Notes: generated by a model not told the origin, from the letters alone. Positions 17,321-27,300 are shown, numbered from the stretch's first letter. The stretch: DNA of 64,000 bases from Rhodococcus sp. (in: high G+C Gram-positive bacteria) (GCF_023264675.1 NZ_JAHFVG010000001.1:62001-126000), one strand, 5' to 3'. Program-made: numbers and translations.

Positions 17321-17796
17321 TCAATGCCCCGCTCTTTCCAGGCGATGATGCAGCTGACATGCACGGGCGCAATGAGAATGGCGATCACGCCGACGACGAT
17401 TGGTGCTGGCGGTACGGTGAGGATTGGGCCGATGAGCAGGGCTGTGCCGTATGCCGTCCAGGCGGCGGCTGAGAGTGCGTGCCCGAATGCTGTACGACGC
17501 AGCTGGAGTGCGGTGAAAAGCAGGGCCGCGCCACTGATGAGGAACATCGCCGGCCAGTAGGGTCCGAGTGATTCGATATAGACGACGATCGAAGCCTGGC
17601 CGGACGGGCTCGGCCGGCGAATGAACTGCTCTGGGCCGAGGTAGGTGATGCCGAGGCAGATCTGCATGAATGCGAGCGAGAGCGCCATCAGGCGTACGCC
17701 CTTGGGTCCATCGGGTTTGATGATGAAGCGCTTCGCAGTCCTGAGTCGATCGCCGATCAGGAGTGCGCTGATTCGGAAATCGAGATTGGAGATCAT
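17317..17796 (-). CDS. Polytopic membrane protein, 159 aa
   Basis: About four transmembrane segments: MALSLAFMQICLGITYL, WPAMFLISGAALLFTALQL, HALSAAAWTAYGTALLIG and IVVGVIAILIAPVHVSCII. Overlaps both neighbours by 4 nt. Located between a collagen-like tail protein and the coiled-coil membrane protein. Lysis or envelope role possible. Confidence 0.7.
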   Translation of the reverse strand: MISNLDFRISALLIGDRLRTAKRFIIKPDGPKGVRLMALSLAFMQICLGITYLGPEQFIRRPSPSGQASIVVYIESLGPYWPAMFLISGAALLFTALQLRRTAFGHALSAAAWTAYGTALLIGPILTVPPAPIVVGVIAILIAPVHVSCIIAWKERGIE

Positions 17797-18848
17797 ACGG
17801 GAATCCGTCGAACGATGAGCTGAGCATCGGTGTTGCTGAAGCTCCAGCTCGTAAGGCCGGATGTGCGCTTGAGGGTGACGTAGACGGTGCCCTGGGTGCC
17901 GGTGTGGTTCGCTGGGATCTGGATCGGGGTGGAGTTGTCCGGGCCGAAGGAGCTGGCGTACCAGTTCTTGATGTCGAGCACCTGGTCGCCGCTGGAGGAC
18001 TTGCCGAGAGCCCTGCCGATGATGACGCCGGTATCGCCGTTCCCGAGTCGAACTTCGGCACCGACCGTGATGAACAGGCCGTTGTTGATGCGCAGGACGC
18101 CCTCGATGTCGAGGTATGTCGCGTAGGGAAGTGGGGGAAGTGTCATGGACGCGATCAGTCGGGTGCCGTCTGAGGTGCTAGAGACTGCCGTGAACTGGTC
18201 CGGTCCGTAGCTGTAGGGGCCGACTGGGAGCTTGGCCTTGCCGGGTCCCCACTTGCCGTCTGCGCGCTTGATGAGGCTGTCGCCAACTACGGCTGGGGTG
18301 TCTGCCTTGTAGTCGGGTGCGACCTCGATGGCACCGGGTGTTCCGATGTCGCCCTTGTCGCCCTTTTTCGTGGGGATCTTCAGGTGGATCGATCGGCCGG
18401 TGGTGCCTGCGAGTGTTCCGGTGGCAGGTTCGGTTTCGGCGACCATCTCGACGGTGACACCTTCGATTTGGCCCATGGGTCCTTGCGGTCCCTGGACTCC
18501 GTAGGCGTCCTTGTGGATGATCCACTTGCTGCCGGTCCAGACATGGAGATCGTTGGTTTGGACGTTGCGCCAGGCCCAGTTGACGTTGTTCGGTCCGAGG
18601 ACCAAGCCGTCGAGGGTTGCCTGGTTGGCGATGTCACCTCGGTCCTCGTAAGGAGGAGATGGGTCGCCCTTCTCGCCCTGGTCGCCTTTGCGGCCACGAG
18701 CGATCTCCATGCGACCCTCGGTGGGGGTAAGCACGCACGACAGCTGTCGGACAGGTACTTCGCCTTCGTCGTCGACCGCGTAGATGTAAACGGTTGGGTG
18801 GATCACATCCACGGGATCGCCGAAGAAGTCGGCGTATGTCATCGCCAT
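17793..18848 (-). CDS. Collagen-like minor tail protein, 351 aa
   Basis: Two short G-x-y collagen-like runs (GRKGDQGEKGDP at about 52, KGDKGDIGTPG at about 165) with VQGPQGPMGQ between. The N-terminal domain (YADFFGDPVDVIHPTVYIYAVDDEG) resembles other actinophage minor tail proteins, and the C-terminus is a beta-rich head domain. Probably a trimeric fibre. AAGGGG lies 7 nt upstream of the ATG. Confidence 0.75.
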   Translation of the reverse strand: MAMTYADFFGDPVDVIHPTVYIYAVDDEGEVPVRQLSCVLTPTEGRMEIARGRKGDQGEKGDPSPPYEDRGDIANQATLDGLVLGPNNVNWAWRNVQTNDLHVWTGSKWIIHKDAYGVQGPQGPMGQIEGVTVEMVAETEPATGTLAGTTGRSIHLKIPTKKGDKGDIGTPGAIEVAPDYKADTPAVVGDSLIKRADGKWGPGKAKLPVGPYSYGPDQFTAVSSTSDGTRLIASMTLPPLPYATYLDIEGVLRINNGLFITVGAEVRLGNGDTGVIIGRALGKSSSGDQVLDIKNWYASSFGPDNSTPIQIPANHTGTQGTVYVTLKRTSGLTSWSFSNTDAQLIVRRIPV

Positions 18849-18867
18849 GCTTACCCCTTTCGAGGTT

Positions 18868-18877
18868 ATTCAGTTGT
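18868..18877 (-). promoter_or_regulatory. ACAACT-type leader motif
   Basis: ACAACTGAAT, 19 nt upstream of the ATG at 18848 and 12 nt from the holin-like gene stop. Confidence 0.5.
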
Positions 18878-18888
18878 GATGGAGCGGA

Positions 18889-19158
18889 TCAGGACTGTGT
18901 GGGTCCCGTGCCGAATGGGTTGCCGAGAACACTGATGACCGGAGCTGCCTGCTTGAGGAAGACCACGATCGGGTTCAGGACGAGGGCTGCGACAGCTGCA
19001 TATCCGCCGACCGTTGCAAGGGGGCCGTCTACGAAGTTCGTAGCGGCGAAGCCGAGCAGGGCGACGAGGGCGGTCAGGAGTGCTACGCCGGCCTTGGCGA
19101 GCTGCGCGGGGGTGTACTTGAGCGGGTTGATGGAGCCTGTGGCTACTGGAGTGGTCAT
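18889..19158 (-). CDS. Putative holin, 89 aa
   Basis: Two hydrophobic segments (about 24-44, AGVALLTALVALLGFAATNF; about 50-70, GGYAAVAALVLNPIVVFL) with a short charged N-terminus. Its size, topology and position next to the endolysin fit a class II holin. The start overlaps the previous stop as ATGA. Confidence 0.7.
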   Translation of the reverse strand: MTTPVATGSINPLKYTPAQLAKAGVALLTALVALLGFAATNFVDGPLATVGGYAAVAALVLNPIVVFLKQAAPVISVLGNPFGTGPTQS

Positions 19159-19379
19159 TGAGTTTCCTCTTCAATATGCCGCGCGATGGCGGCGTTGCTC
19201 CAGAACATGACGTGTTCCAGATTGGTCAGCGCCGTCGCCTTTTCGCGACCGTCCGGCAGCATCGCGTCGAGCAGGAGGCCGAGGGTCTTGCACTGTTCGC
19301 GGACTGCCTCGTGGGCAACTACCTTCTCGGGCGTCGGCTTGTGATAGTTAAAGCGGTGTTCCAGTCCGAATGTGCTCAC
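19155..19379 (-). CDS. Acb2/Tad1-type hairpin-domain protein (cyclic-nucleotide sponge candidate)
   Basis: 74 aa from a GTG overlapping the previous stop (GTGA). The sequence HRFNYHKPTPEKVVAHEAVR, then LLLDAMLPDGREKATALTNLEH and MFWSNAAIARH, matches my recollection of the DUF7681 / Acb2-Tad1 hairpin family. Acb2 proteins bind cyclic di- and trinucleotides and block CBASS; Tad1 binds Thoeris signals. All-helical. It sits in the lysis block, as family members often do. Ligand unknown. Confidence 0.7.
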   Translation of the reverse strand: MSTFGLEHRFNYHKPTPEKVVAHEAVREQCKTLGLLLDAMLPDGREKATALTNLEHVMFWSNAAIARHIEEETQ

Positions 19380-19657
19380 GCTGCTACCTCTTCGTAGGTA
19401 TCGCCGAATATGGCTGGTTTGCATGGGTAAAGTTCCCCTTGCACGCCTCGAATGATGAAGTCGCCGACCGATGCGGTCATGACGCCTTCGAGGGTCTGGA
19501 TCGAGAGGGCAATGTGCCGGCCCTCTACGTCCGTGGCGAAGTCGATGCTGTCGGGGTTGCCGGCGAACGTGCGGATGTCCGCTGCGTTCGCTGCAGTGCC
19601 GACGAACTGGACTGCCTGGATTGTGACCGGAAGCTTCCGGTACAGCTTGGCGCTCAT
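19376..19657 (-). CDS. Conserved phage protein, PGDYG-like
   Basis: 93 aa. Begins KLYRKLPVTIQAVQFVG and ends GDFIIRGVQGELYPCKPAIFGDTYE, a widespread phage small-protein signature of unknown function (pfam-like name from memory). An AGGA site precedes the ATG. Lies between the lysin and the sponge candidate. Confidence 0.7.
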   Translation of the reverse strand: MSAKLYRKLPVTIQAVQFVGTAANAADIRTFAGNPDSIDFATDVEGRHIALSIQTLEGVMTASVGDFIIRGVQGELYPCKPAIFGDTYEEVAA

Positions 19658-19668
19658 GGGGATTCCTG

Positions 19669-21252
19669 TCAGTGAATCTGAGATTGGATGATCTGCTCGT
19701 CGCCCACGTCGAGCTTCAGGCCGAGGGTTCCGTCTGGATTCCAGGCGATCCGGCCGTGCTCGAAGTTCTGGACGATGGTGCCGTCAGGGAGATGGATCTC
19801 GTTGCTGGTCGGGTAGCCGTAGGCCGACTTCTCATAGCCCTCGCGAGCCCAGCGAGCGCCGATGCGCCCGGTGACGTAGAAGCCGAGGGGAGATCCGACA
19901 CGGCGGTACAGGACGCCCTTCTCGAATGCCTGAACGTCCGCTTCCCAGTTGCCGACCTTGTCGAACAGGCTGGTGTGGAATGCGATCGGGTAACCAAGGG
20001 GGCCGGTCTCCCACTTGTATGTTTCGTAGCTCTCACGCAGGAACAGTGGAATCGGACGAGCCTCGGTGCTGGGGGTCCAGTAGATCGACCCGTTCTCGAA
20101 GTGCGCGAACTTACCGACGCCATCAGGGCAGGTTTCTTCGCCCGTAAGGCGCTTGCCGAGCCAGTTCGCAGCTGTGGCCATCTCGTCGATCTTGTTGACC
20201 ACGACGATGGGAGCCGGGAGTGGCTTACCGTTGAGGATCTGATTCACGTCCTCGCTGAAGACATCCCATGGGAAGTTGTCGCCGGTATCGGTGTGATTGC
20301 CGATGCGCAGGACGCGGGTGACGTAGCCGTGGTCGGAGAACCCGTCGCGGCGTCCACCTGGATAGGGGCGCGGATTGACCTCGATCGCGAAGCCGTACTT
20401 GCGCGCGTCCTCGACGGCCAGCCAGGCGGCGATGCGAATATCCTCCCGGCGCGCGAGCCACTGGTCGCGGGACCAGGATGCCTTCGAGCCAGCGAAGACG
20501 AGGTTGATCGTGTAGGGGTTGGCATTGAGTACGGACCAACTTGCACGGTCGGTGTCATTGATGGCCACGACGATTCCGTCTCGCACGACGTAGTGGTACG
20601 ACGCGCCGTTGGCGGCGTTGTTGCAGAACGCTGCCAGGCCCTCTGCGGAGGCGTTGCCTTCCTCGGTGTGCAGGAGGAAGTTCGACACTCGCGCGCCGTT
20701 ACGCGAGCTGCTGGAGGGTCCGAAACGGATGATCTCGCGGTAGTCGGGCTTCATGGATGTCCTCACGGGCTGTTCAGTTGTGGGTGGTACTGGAGCGGGT
20801 GCCGGTGCGGGTGTGCCGGGCTCTGCGGCCCCTGCGAGCCATGGGGCGGGGTCGAATGGTTTGCCTCCGAGTCGACCTGGGGCGGTCCATAGCTCAACGT
20901 GCGCATGGGGTCCGGTTGATTGGCCTTCGTTGCCGACGAGGGCGATGAGCTGACCAGCTTTGACACGCTGACCCTTGCGGACTTTGATGTCGGCGTGGCG
21001 CACATGGCCGACGATGAAGTCAACACCTGCGGACTGTTGGTGGTCTATCCAGCACCAGTTGCCAAAGCCCGAGACTGTATTTGGGGCTCGGTCTGCACCT
21101 TCGATAACGATCCCGTCTGCGACCGCGTAGATCGGCGCACCCAGGGGGGCGGCAAAGTCGAGGCCGTTGTGCTGACTGCCCCAGCGCGGACCGAATCCAG
21201 AGCTGATCTGATAGGTACCGCTTTTCAGTGGCATAACTCTTGTCATCTGCAC
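19669..21252 (-). CDS. lysA: Endolysin: M23 peptidase + amidase + LGFP repeats
   Basis: 527 aa peptidoglycan hydrolase. Residues 10-140: M23 metallopeptidase with HNGLD (H28, D32) and HAHVEL (H116, H118). Residues 142-166: Pro/Ala linker. Residues 167-345: zinc amidase (LLHTEEG H195, SYHYVV, GNHTDTGDNFP). Residues 365-520: LGFP-type repeats binding the mycolyl-arabinogalactan wall. The GTG at 21252 or ATG at 21246 starts the protein. An internal ATG at 20754 (M167) has its own GAGGA and ACAACT motif and could make an amidase-LGFP form. Confidence 0.9.
   Translation of the reverse strand: MQMTRVMPLKSGTYQISSGFGPRWGSQHNGLDFAAPLGAPIYAVADGIVIEGADRAPNTVSGFGNWCWIDHQQSAGVDFIVGHVRHADIKVRKGQRVKAGQLIALVGNEGQSTGPHAHVELWTAPGRLGGKPFDPAPWLAGAAEPGTPAPAPAPVPPTTEQPVRTSMKPDYREIIRFGPSSSSRNGARVSNFLLHTEEGNASAEGLAAFCNNAANGASYHYVVRDGIVVAINDTDRASWSVLNANPYTINLVFAGSKASWSRDQWLARREDIRIAAWLAVEDARKYGFAIEVNPRPYPGGRRDGFSDHGYVTRVLRIGNHTDTGDNFPWDVFSEDVNQILNGKPLPAPIVVVNKIDEMATAANWLGKRLTGEETCPDGVGKFAHFENGSIYWTPSTEARPIPLFLRESYETYKWETGPLGYPIAFHTSLFDKVGNWEADVQAFEKGVLYRRVGSPLGFYVTGRIGARWAREGYEKSAYGYPTSNEIHLPDGTIVQNFEHGRIAWNPDGTLGLKLDVGDEQIIQSQIH
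20772..20781 (-). promoter_or_regulatory. ACAACT-type motif inside lysin, before internal start
   Basis: ACAACTGAAC, followed by GAGGA 6 nt before the in-frame ATG at 20754. This is the same motif/RBS/ATG layout as at true gene starts in the operon, so it suggests an internal start or a gene-fusion scar. Confidence 0.55.
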
Positions 21253-21256
21253 TCAT

Positions 21257-21266
21257 ATTCAGTTGT
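21257..21266 (-). promoter_or_regulatory. ACAACT-type leader motif
   Basis: ACAACTGAAT, ending 4 nt before the GTG at 21252 and 10 nt before the ATG at 21246; no separate strong Shine-Dalgarno is visible. Confidence 0.45.
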
Positions 21267-21285
21267 GGGGCCTAGCGTCCGAGTG

Positions 21286-21798
21286 CTAGGCGTTCAATTT
21301 CGTCCGCTCGTATCGCAACTTCTCGCACGCGCGGCAGTTTCTTCCGAGGCCCGGACCGGCCTGCGTCTTAGTGCGCTTAACTCGGGTGTTGACTGCCGAG
21401 TACTCGTGCCCCTGAGGGCAATGCGTCTTAGCCGCGAGCTGATGCGTCCCATGTCGAACGCGATCGAAGTTGTTCTCACTTGATGAACCCCACCTGAGGT
21501 TCTCAATCCGATTGTCGAGGCGATCCCCGTTGAGGTGACGCGCCTCAAAGCCCTTGGGTCGAGGTCCCAGGTGAGTCTCCAGGGCCAAGTGAGCCACAGA
21601 GTGTCGGCTGTTCACGCCACCTGAGTAAAGGGTGACCTGCAGGTAGCCCGCGTTGGTCGCCCAAGGTTTCAGTATCCGGCCTCGATAGGTCCGTAGCGAG
21701 TTGCCGTATGGCAGCGTGCGGTCGATTGACCGCACGCGACCGAGCGTCGACACCTCGTACTGGTTATTCTCTGGATACTGAAGCCACTGCTCATTCAC
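21286..21798 (-). CDS. HNH homing-type endonuclease (NUMOD4-HNH)
   Basis: 170 aa. The N-terminus WLQYPENNQYEVSTLGRVRS matches NUMOD4. The HNH core includes VAHLALETHL, HLNGDRLDNRIENLRW (His/Asn-His) and SSENNFDRVRHG. A C-terminal CPQGHEY...NCRAC zinc pair follows. It is a free-standing gene between two structural genes with its own ATGATGCATGAA motif, typical of a mobile endonuclease that nicks phage DNA lacking the insertion. Confidence 0.88.
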   Translation of the reverse strand: MNEQWLQYPENNQYEVSTLGRVRSIDRTLPYGNSLRTYRGRILKPWATNAGYLQVTLYSGGVNSRHSVAHLALETHLGPRPKGFEARHLNGDRLDNRIENLRWGSSSENNFDRVRHGTHQLAAKTHCPQGHEYSAVNTRVKRTKTQAGPGLGRNCRACEKLRYERTKLNA

Positions 21799-21813
21799 AC
21801 TCCAATTCTCCCT

Positions 21814-21830
21814 GCTTCATGCATCATATT
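21814..21830 (-). promoter_or_regulatory. ATGATGCRTGAA motif, copy 2
   Basis: Minus strand AATATGATGCATGAAGC, 16 nt upstream of the HNH start. TATGAT is a plausible -10. Flanking ATTCATC is shared with the 9547 copy. Confidence 0.5.
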
Positions 21831-21839
21831 CCAGATGAA

Positions 21840-23492
21840 TCAAATGAAGCCCAATCCCAGATCGACACCCGTGTCCAGAGCAATCTCTTTGGCGATGCCG
21901 AATAGTGCGGAGATCTTCCGATGTGCTCGCTGGCCGTCGCTCTCTTCGTCCGAGCCGTCGCCGATGACGATGGTCCAGGTCGCGCGCGTGCTGCGGTTGT
22001 CCTTGAATGTCGCCTGAGTGACGTAGTCAGTGAAGATGCGACCATTGATCTCGAAGCCGACGACATCGCCGATCTCGAAGTGCCCACCTGATTCGGGAGA
22101 GCCGAAGAAGTAGGGTGCGCCATCTTCGACCGTAACGCTATGAGAGACATAGCCTCTCGTGTCCCAGACTGCAGATCGGCCGGCCACCAGAGCGTCGATG
22201 GTGTACGCCTGGCCGCTGGTGGTGTCGACGTACTCCGGGTACATGTACGGACCGCCACGTCGAGCGCGCCCTGCGTCCGTGAATCGCTGGAATGCGAGGA
22301 AGACATCCGACAGCTGGCCCTGGTACAGCGCATCGAGTCCGGGAACCATGAGGAAGTTACCAATAAGTCCCAGAAGGGATTTGATGGCCAACTCGATACC
22401 AGCGTTGACCCACCCAGGCGATTTTCCGCCGACGATCACGTCCCTGGCGATGGGTTTGTGGACCACCATTTCGGACTCGCCGATACCCGAGTACTGGCCT
22501 TGCAGCCACACCACCCAAGGGCGTTCCTTCTTGAATCCGAGACCAGTCTGGATGGGGCCGAGGTCGTTCGGGTCGAGGATCGGGTGGAAGATCTCGGTGA
22601 TGCCGTCGTCGAGCAGTTCCGCGAAGAATCCAAGGACGCCGTCGATCAAAGTTCCAGTGGGACCGGTGACTCCAGACTTGTCTTCGATGTCGAGCACGAT
22701 CGTCGGACGGGTCAGCGTGAACCAACCCGGTGCCGGCTGCGGATGCTCGCCGGGAATGAACAGCTTCGCCGTCAGGACCAGGCCGGCATCCTTGAGTGCC
22801 TGATCGAACAGCTCGCCGCCCATCTGCATACGAGCGGACAACGCGGTCCACTTCGTATCGTCGAGAAGGGGATTGACGGGGACGACGGCGATCGGGAAGT
22901 GCGCGTTGCCGAGGTTGAACCATGCCCCAGGGTTGAAGATCTGCGAGAGGTCCGGGATGCGCCAGAGGGGTAGCTGCAACCGAAGCAGGTTCGACTGGAG
23001 GTACGTCTTAATCACGGATTCCGTGGGGCCGATTTGGATCATTCGGCGCGGGAATTGTGCGATCAGTGGCGCGAATGGGCTCGGCCACATAGCGATTCGG
23101 TTCACGTATTCCCAGTGATGAATCGCGGTGACCTCGATGGTTTCCTGGCCGTCGATGTCGCGAATGAGCTTCGCGGTGTCGACGTTGCCAGGCCATTGCA
23201 TGCCAGGGGTGTCGACGGTGATCGGGATCGTCGCGTCGGCACCGTTCTTGTTCTCGAAGAGGTGAGGGCGGATCGGGGTGTCGTGTGGCAGAATGATTGT
23301 CAGCGCGCCGGCCGCGTTGCGCTTGAAGTCGAACTCCAAGTCCAGGTAGTCCTGGCCGAAGTCGACGAAGCCCATCTGCTCGTCCCAGAAGCGCACCTCG
23401 CAGGACGTGTCGAAGAAGAAGTCCTTCTGTTCGCCTGCGAGGCGCGTGGCAGTCTGAGCCGCTTTGTGCGGATTCCAGGTAGGAGCGGTCAC
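21840..23492 (-). CDS. Minor tail protein, Gp37-like
   Basis: 550 aa, directly after the distal tail protein (4-nt overlap). N-terminal DTSCEVRFWDEQMGFVDFGQDYLDLEFDFKRNAAG and YVNRIAMWP-type blocks resemble the Sipho_Gp37 family first named from Rhodococcus phage ReqiPepy6 (from memory). Probably a tail-hub/baseplate component equivalent to Tal. Confidence 0.65.
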   Translation of the reverse strand: MTAPTWNPHKAAQTATRLAGEQKDFFFDTSCEVRFWDEQMGFVDFGQDYLDLEFDFKRNAAGALTIILPHDTPIRPHLFENKNGADATIPITVDTPGMQWPGNVDTAKLIRDIDGQETIEVTAIHHWEYVNRIAMWPSPFAPLIAQFPRRMIQIGPTESVIKTYLQSNLLRLQLPLWRIPDLSQIFNPGAWFNLGNAHFPIAVVPVNPLLDDTKWTALSARMQMGGELFDQALKDAGLVLTAKLFIPGEHPQPAPGWFTLTRPTIVLDIEDKSGVTGPTGTLIDGVLGFFAELLDDGITEIFHPILDPNDLGPIQTGLGFKKERPWVVWLQGQYSGIGESEMVVHKPIARDVIVGGKSPGWVNAGIELAIKSLLGLIGNFLMVPGLDALYQGQLSDVFLAFQRFTDAGRARRGGPYMYPEYVDTTSGQAYTIDALVAGRSAVWDTRGYVSHSVTVEDGAPYFFGSPESGGHFEIGDVVGFEINGRIFTDYVTQATFKDNRSTRATWTIVIGDGSDEESDGQRAHRKISALFGIAKEIALDTGVDLGLGFI

Positions 23493-24370
23493 CAGGGGCT
23501 CGCGAACCTCGGTGCTGCCACCGAGTAGATAGCCGATGCGTAGTTGCCACCAGTCACGGTTACGTCCAATTCAGTTGTAGACCACTCGTCCATCGGTTGG
23601 CGAAGACGCCTGCCGCGCATCTCTTTCAGGGCGTTGCGGGTCACGATGCCCGTGCCTGTTTGGAAGATGCGCGCGAAAGGTCGACGAGGGTGCGTGTCGA
23701 TCGAAAGGGTCTCCCCCGCTACGAGCTTGGGGAAGGTGATGAGATCGCCGCCGTCACCGTCCTGGATGGAATACGTTCCAGGGCCGGGCATGTAGTACTG
23801 AGGGAAGACCTTGTAGTCGGAGGCGTTGCGGATCTTGAGCTTGCCTCGGCCGGTCAGTCCCTCGTTGACCCACAGGTATTTCTCCTGGAAGGAGTGCCAC
23901 AGCGGGTCGGCTGCTACGAGGTCCATGTCGTAGTCAGCGGCGCGGATGAGCGCGGGATCTTTGCCCCAAAGGGGCTGCGGAGGGCCAGAGCGTTGAACGC
24001 CTAGCCAGCGCCATCCATTGTATCGCGTGTAGCACCCCAGCTGTCCAGGTGTTGACGCCGACCACGACCGGAACCACAGCTCGCGACGACGACGGAACTC
24101 GCGCTTGTCTGGCCCTGAGATGAGGAACTTCAGATCCAGCTCGCGCTTGGAGATGATCGTGTCGAGATATGACGCGCCATCCTGCCGAGCGCCCTCGGAC
24201 CAGAGGATCTCCTCGGGCGGGAACTCCAGCTCGGAGGGGTCCACGCCGAGGAGGACACCCTCCTTGCCCATGCCGTGGCCGGCAAGGTGGAAGCGGTTAC
24301 GGCTTCCATCCTTGTGCGGCGCACCGAAGTAGACGATCTTCGTGCGATCGTCTGTCAGAAAATTGTTCAT
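23489..24370 (-). CDS. Distal tail / minor tail protein
   Basis: 293 aa immediately after the tape measure (ATGA overlap), the standard location of the Dit-like hub protein. Blocks such as SKRELDLKFLISGP, RRRRELWFRSWS and DMDLVAADPLWHS match the beta-sandwich of actinophage first minor tail proteins. Confidence 0.75.
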   Translation of the reverse strand: MNNFLTDDRTKIVYFGAPHKDGSRNRFHLAGHGMGKEGVLLGVDPSELEFPPEEILWSEGARQDGASYLDTIISKRELDLKFLISGPDKREFRRRRELWFRSWSASTPGQLGCYTRYNGWRWLGVQRSGPPQPLWGKDPALIRAADYDMDLVAADPLWHSFQEKYLWVNEGLTGRGKLKIRNASDYKVFPQYYMPGPGTYSIQDGDGGDLITFPKLVAGETLSIDTHPRRPFARIFQTGTGIVTRNALKEMRGRRLRQPMDEWSTTELDVTVTGGNYASAIYSVAAPRFASPW

Positions 24371-27300
24371 CGTCCACCTGCACGCGAATTGGAGCGGGTC
24401 GCGCGACGTGCAGAGCGATCGAGCCTGCGCTGTGCGGATTCCCAGCTGTTGGTCTGAATCGAGCCGATGTTGTAAGTGGCTCCCCCGACACCCGCGACTG
24501 CGGAGCCGAGCATTCCCTGCCAGTTCTCACGGAAGTAGTTCTCGAAGTTCTTGGCAGTGCCGGCCTGCCACTGGGAGAACATCTCTTCCTGAGTGCCCAT
24601 GGTTGCGATCTGCGCCTGAGCGCCGGGGTCGTAACCCATGGACGGATCGAAGTCCGAAAGAGCCCGTCCCAGTTCGTCATTGCCCGCAGCGAATGCCGCG
24701 TCGGACTGCGCGTTGCGGTCCTTGGCGTAGGCAACGAGCTTGTCGTAGTAGAACGGGTCCGAGAGGCGCTGGCCCATATCCGGGCGAGCGAGCGCCTTGC
24801 CGAGGCCGGTGACGGCCTGCATCCACGGCGTCATCTTCCAGGTGGACTCTTCCTGCGGCTTGATCGGCGCAGTGGAGCCCTTGTAGGAGTCCTCGGGACG
24901 GAAGTTCGTTGGAACTCCCTGTGCGTTGAGCGCCTGGCCATCTGGCGTGGTGTTCTCGATCGTCTGGACTGCCGCGTCGGTGACCGTCTCGATACCCTCG
25001 ACAGCCGCAAGCTGGCCGTCCTGGTAGTCGACAAGGTTGTCAGCGGACTCGGTGAGTTCGCCGGCAGCCGTGCCGAGTGCGGCGGTATCCTCCGCTGAGA
25101 CGCCTGCAGCGTCGGACTGCAGGGCAATTCGTCCCGACCCGTTCGTGAGCGCGTCGTAGATGTCCGGGCGTGTGAGCGCCTCGATCAGCTGGTCGATCTT
25201 CATCCACTGGTCGTTGGTGAAGACGGCCTCGGGCTTGCCGCTGGTGTTCCAGCCGACAGTGCCGTTCTCGAAGACGCCGCCCTGGTCGTATCCGTGGCCC
25301 TGGCCCCACATGGTGCCGAGGTCTTCTCCGTACTTGCTGCGGTAGTAGCGAAGAGCTGCCGAGAGCGATGCGTCCGGGTTGGTGCGGTCGTTCGGCAGGT
25401 CCGGGTTGCGGTGTGCAGCGAAGGTTCCGGGCACGACCTGCATGAGACCCATGGCCTCATTGCCACCCGAGTTCACATCCTGAACGGTCTGGAGGATGTT
25501 CGGGTCGCCGCCCGACTCAGTCGTCATCTGAGCCTTGGTCAATGCGACGTTGCGATCGTTGACCTCGAAGCCCTCGCGAGCCAGCGCGGCGCGAATGTTC
25601 GCGTCCCACTGCTCGACGCCGGCCGAGAAGTCCCACGGGGTTACGCCCGTATCGAGCGAAGACCCGGAACTGCCGCCAGCGAGACGGCCGGTGCCGACTG
25701 CCTTCTTGGCGACATCGACAACGCTGTCCATGAAGCTCTTCGGAAGCAGGCCATTGAGGTAGCCGCCGCCGAAGTCGGGGGCCGACTTGACCATGCTCTC
25801 GACCGGGTCGATGAACATGCTGCGGATCTTGCTGTTGGCTGCCGCTGCGAACGTGTTCGACTGTGGCCCCATGCCAGCGATGGGCGCAGTAGTGCCCTCA
25901 CCCGTGATAGGACCGTCCAGAGCCCAGTGGACGTGGTTGCGGTGCTGCTCCATCGTCGCGGCGTCGTAGTAGCCGTTCAGGCCCGTCCCGACATCCTGGT
26001 AATCGCCGATGTTGTGGTTGAACGGGTGGTGGATCAGTTCCAGCGTCGAGGACAGGAAGTTGTCCCGAATCCACTGTGCGAGAGACTGCATCTCGGGCGA
26101 GCCCTCATTGCCGCCGTTGGAGAAGTCGCCGGCCTGTCCGGTCTGGTGGTAGGAACCGGGCTCGTTGCGGTATGCCGAGAATGCCTTGCCGCCCTGGAGC
26201 AGCGATGGCCAGCGCTCGCCGATGACCGACTCCATCGAGCCGACGATGCCGCCCGTGTTGAACTGCCCAGCCCACTTGGACTGAAGGTTCTTGACGCCCT
26301 GAACGCCACCCATGCGAGCGGTCTTGTTCATCTGGTTGACCCAGGCAGGGCCGAGCGCGCGAGTGACCTCAGGACGCATGATGGCTTCGCCGCCGCCGAC
26401 CGCGATGATGCGATCGTCGACACCCGGCGAGTAGCCGGACATGATGCCGCCCGTGTGGAATCCCTCGATGCGGCCAGAGGTGACCGACCATTCAGGCAGG
26501 GATGGGATGACGGTGCGTACGTCGTTCCAGGCGTTCTTCAGGCCGCCGTTGATGACGTTGTCGATAACCCAGTTGATCGGCGCTGCAATTCCGCCTCGGA
26601 GAGCATCCCACGCGGTCGAGATGCCCATCGCTGTCGAGGAGAACTTCTCCACGAGGCTGTCCAGGGCCTTCTCGATCATCGGGAACGCGGTCGTGCTGAT
26701 GGTGAGCGCGTCCGTCATGATCTTCGGAGCCAGCTCACCCCAGGCCGGGATGATCGATTCCGTCAGCGACTTCTTGAACCGCTCGTCGAGAGCCAGGACG
26801 GCATCGGCGAGCGCGACCATGGCCGGCAGGGAGATCTCGTTCGACTTGACCTGTGCGTCAGCAATCTCGGCGATCTTGGTGCGGACGCCGTCGAGCGCCG
26901 GCTGAATGCGCTCCGCGTACTGCCCCTGGATGGAGTCGACGAACTTCTGCCACTCATCCTTGGCTGCGATCATCTGCGGAGGCAATGCCACAGCAGTGTT
27001 CGTGCCTGGTACGACTGCTTCACCTTCCGGTGTGACAGTCTGAGCGCCGGGGTACGCCGAGATCGGGATCGGACCCTGCGTCAGGGGTTCTCCCTCGGCG
27101 GTGCCGAAGTAGTCCTGTCGCACGGCCGGGTCCTCGACGGCGAAGTTGATCTTCATCGTCGCCATCGAGTTGTTGATCGTGTTCAGGAGGTCCTGGTGGG
27201 CTGTGACGGCCGGCGCGGTGTCCGCGAAGACCTTCGTATCCAGAGACTCCGGGGTCATCCCATAGCGCTCCAGAAGGCGGTCGATAGCCTGCTGTGCCTC

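Noticed and set aside
23569-23578. Exact ACAACTGAAT copy
   Set aside because: Lies inside the distal tail protein gene, 77 nt from the next start and encoding ordinary residues; treated as chance.
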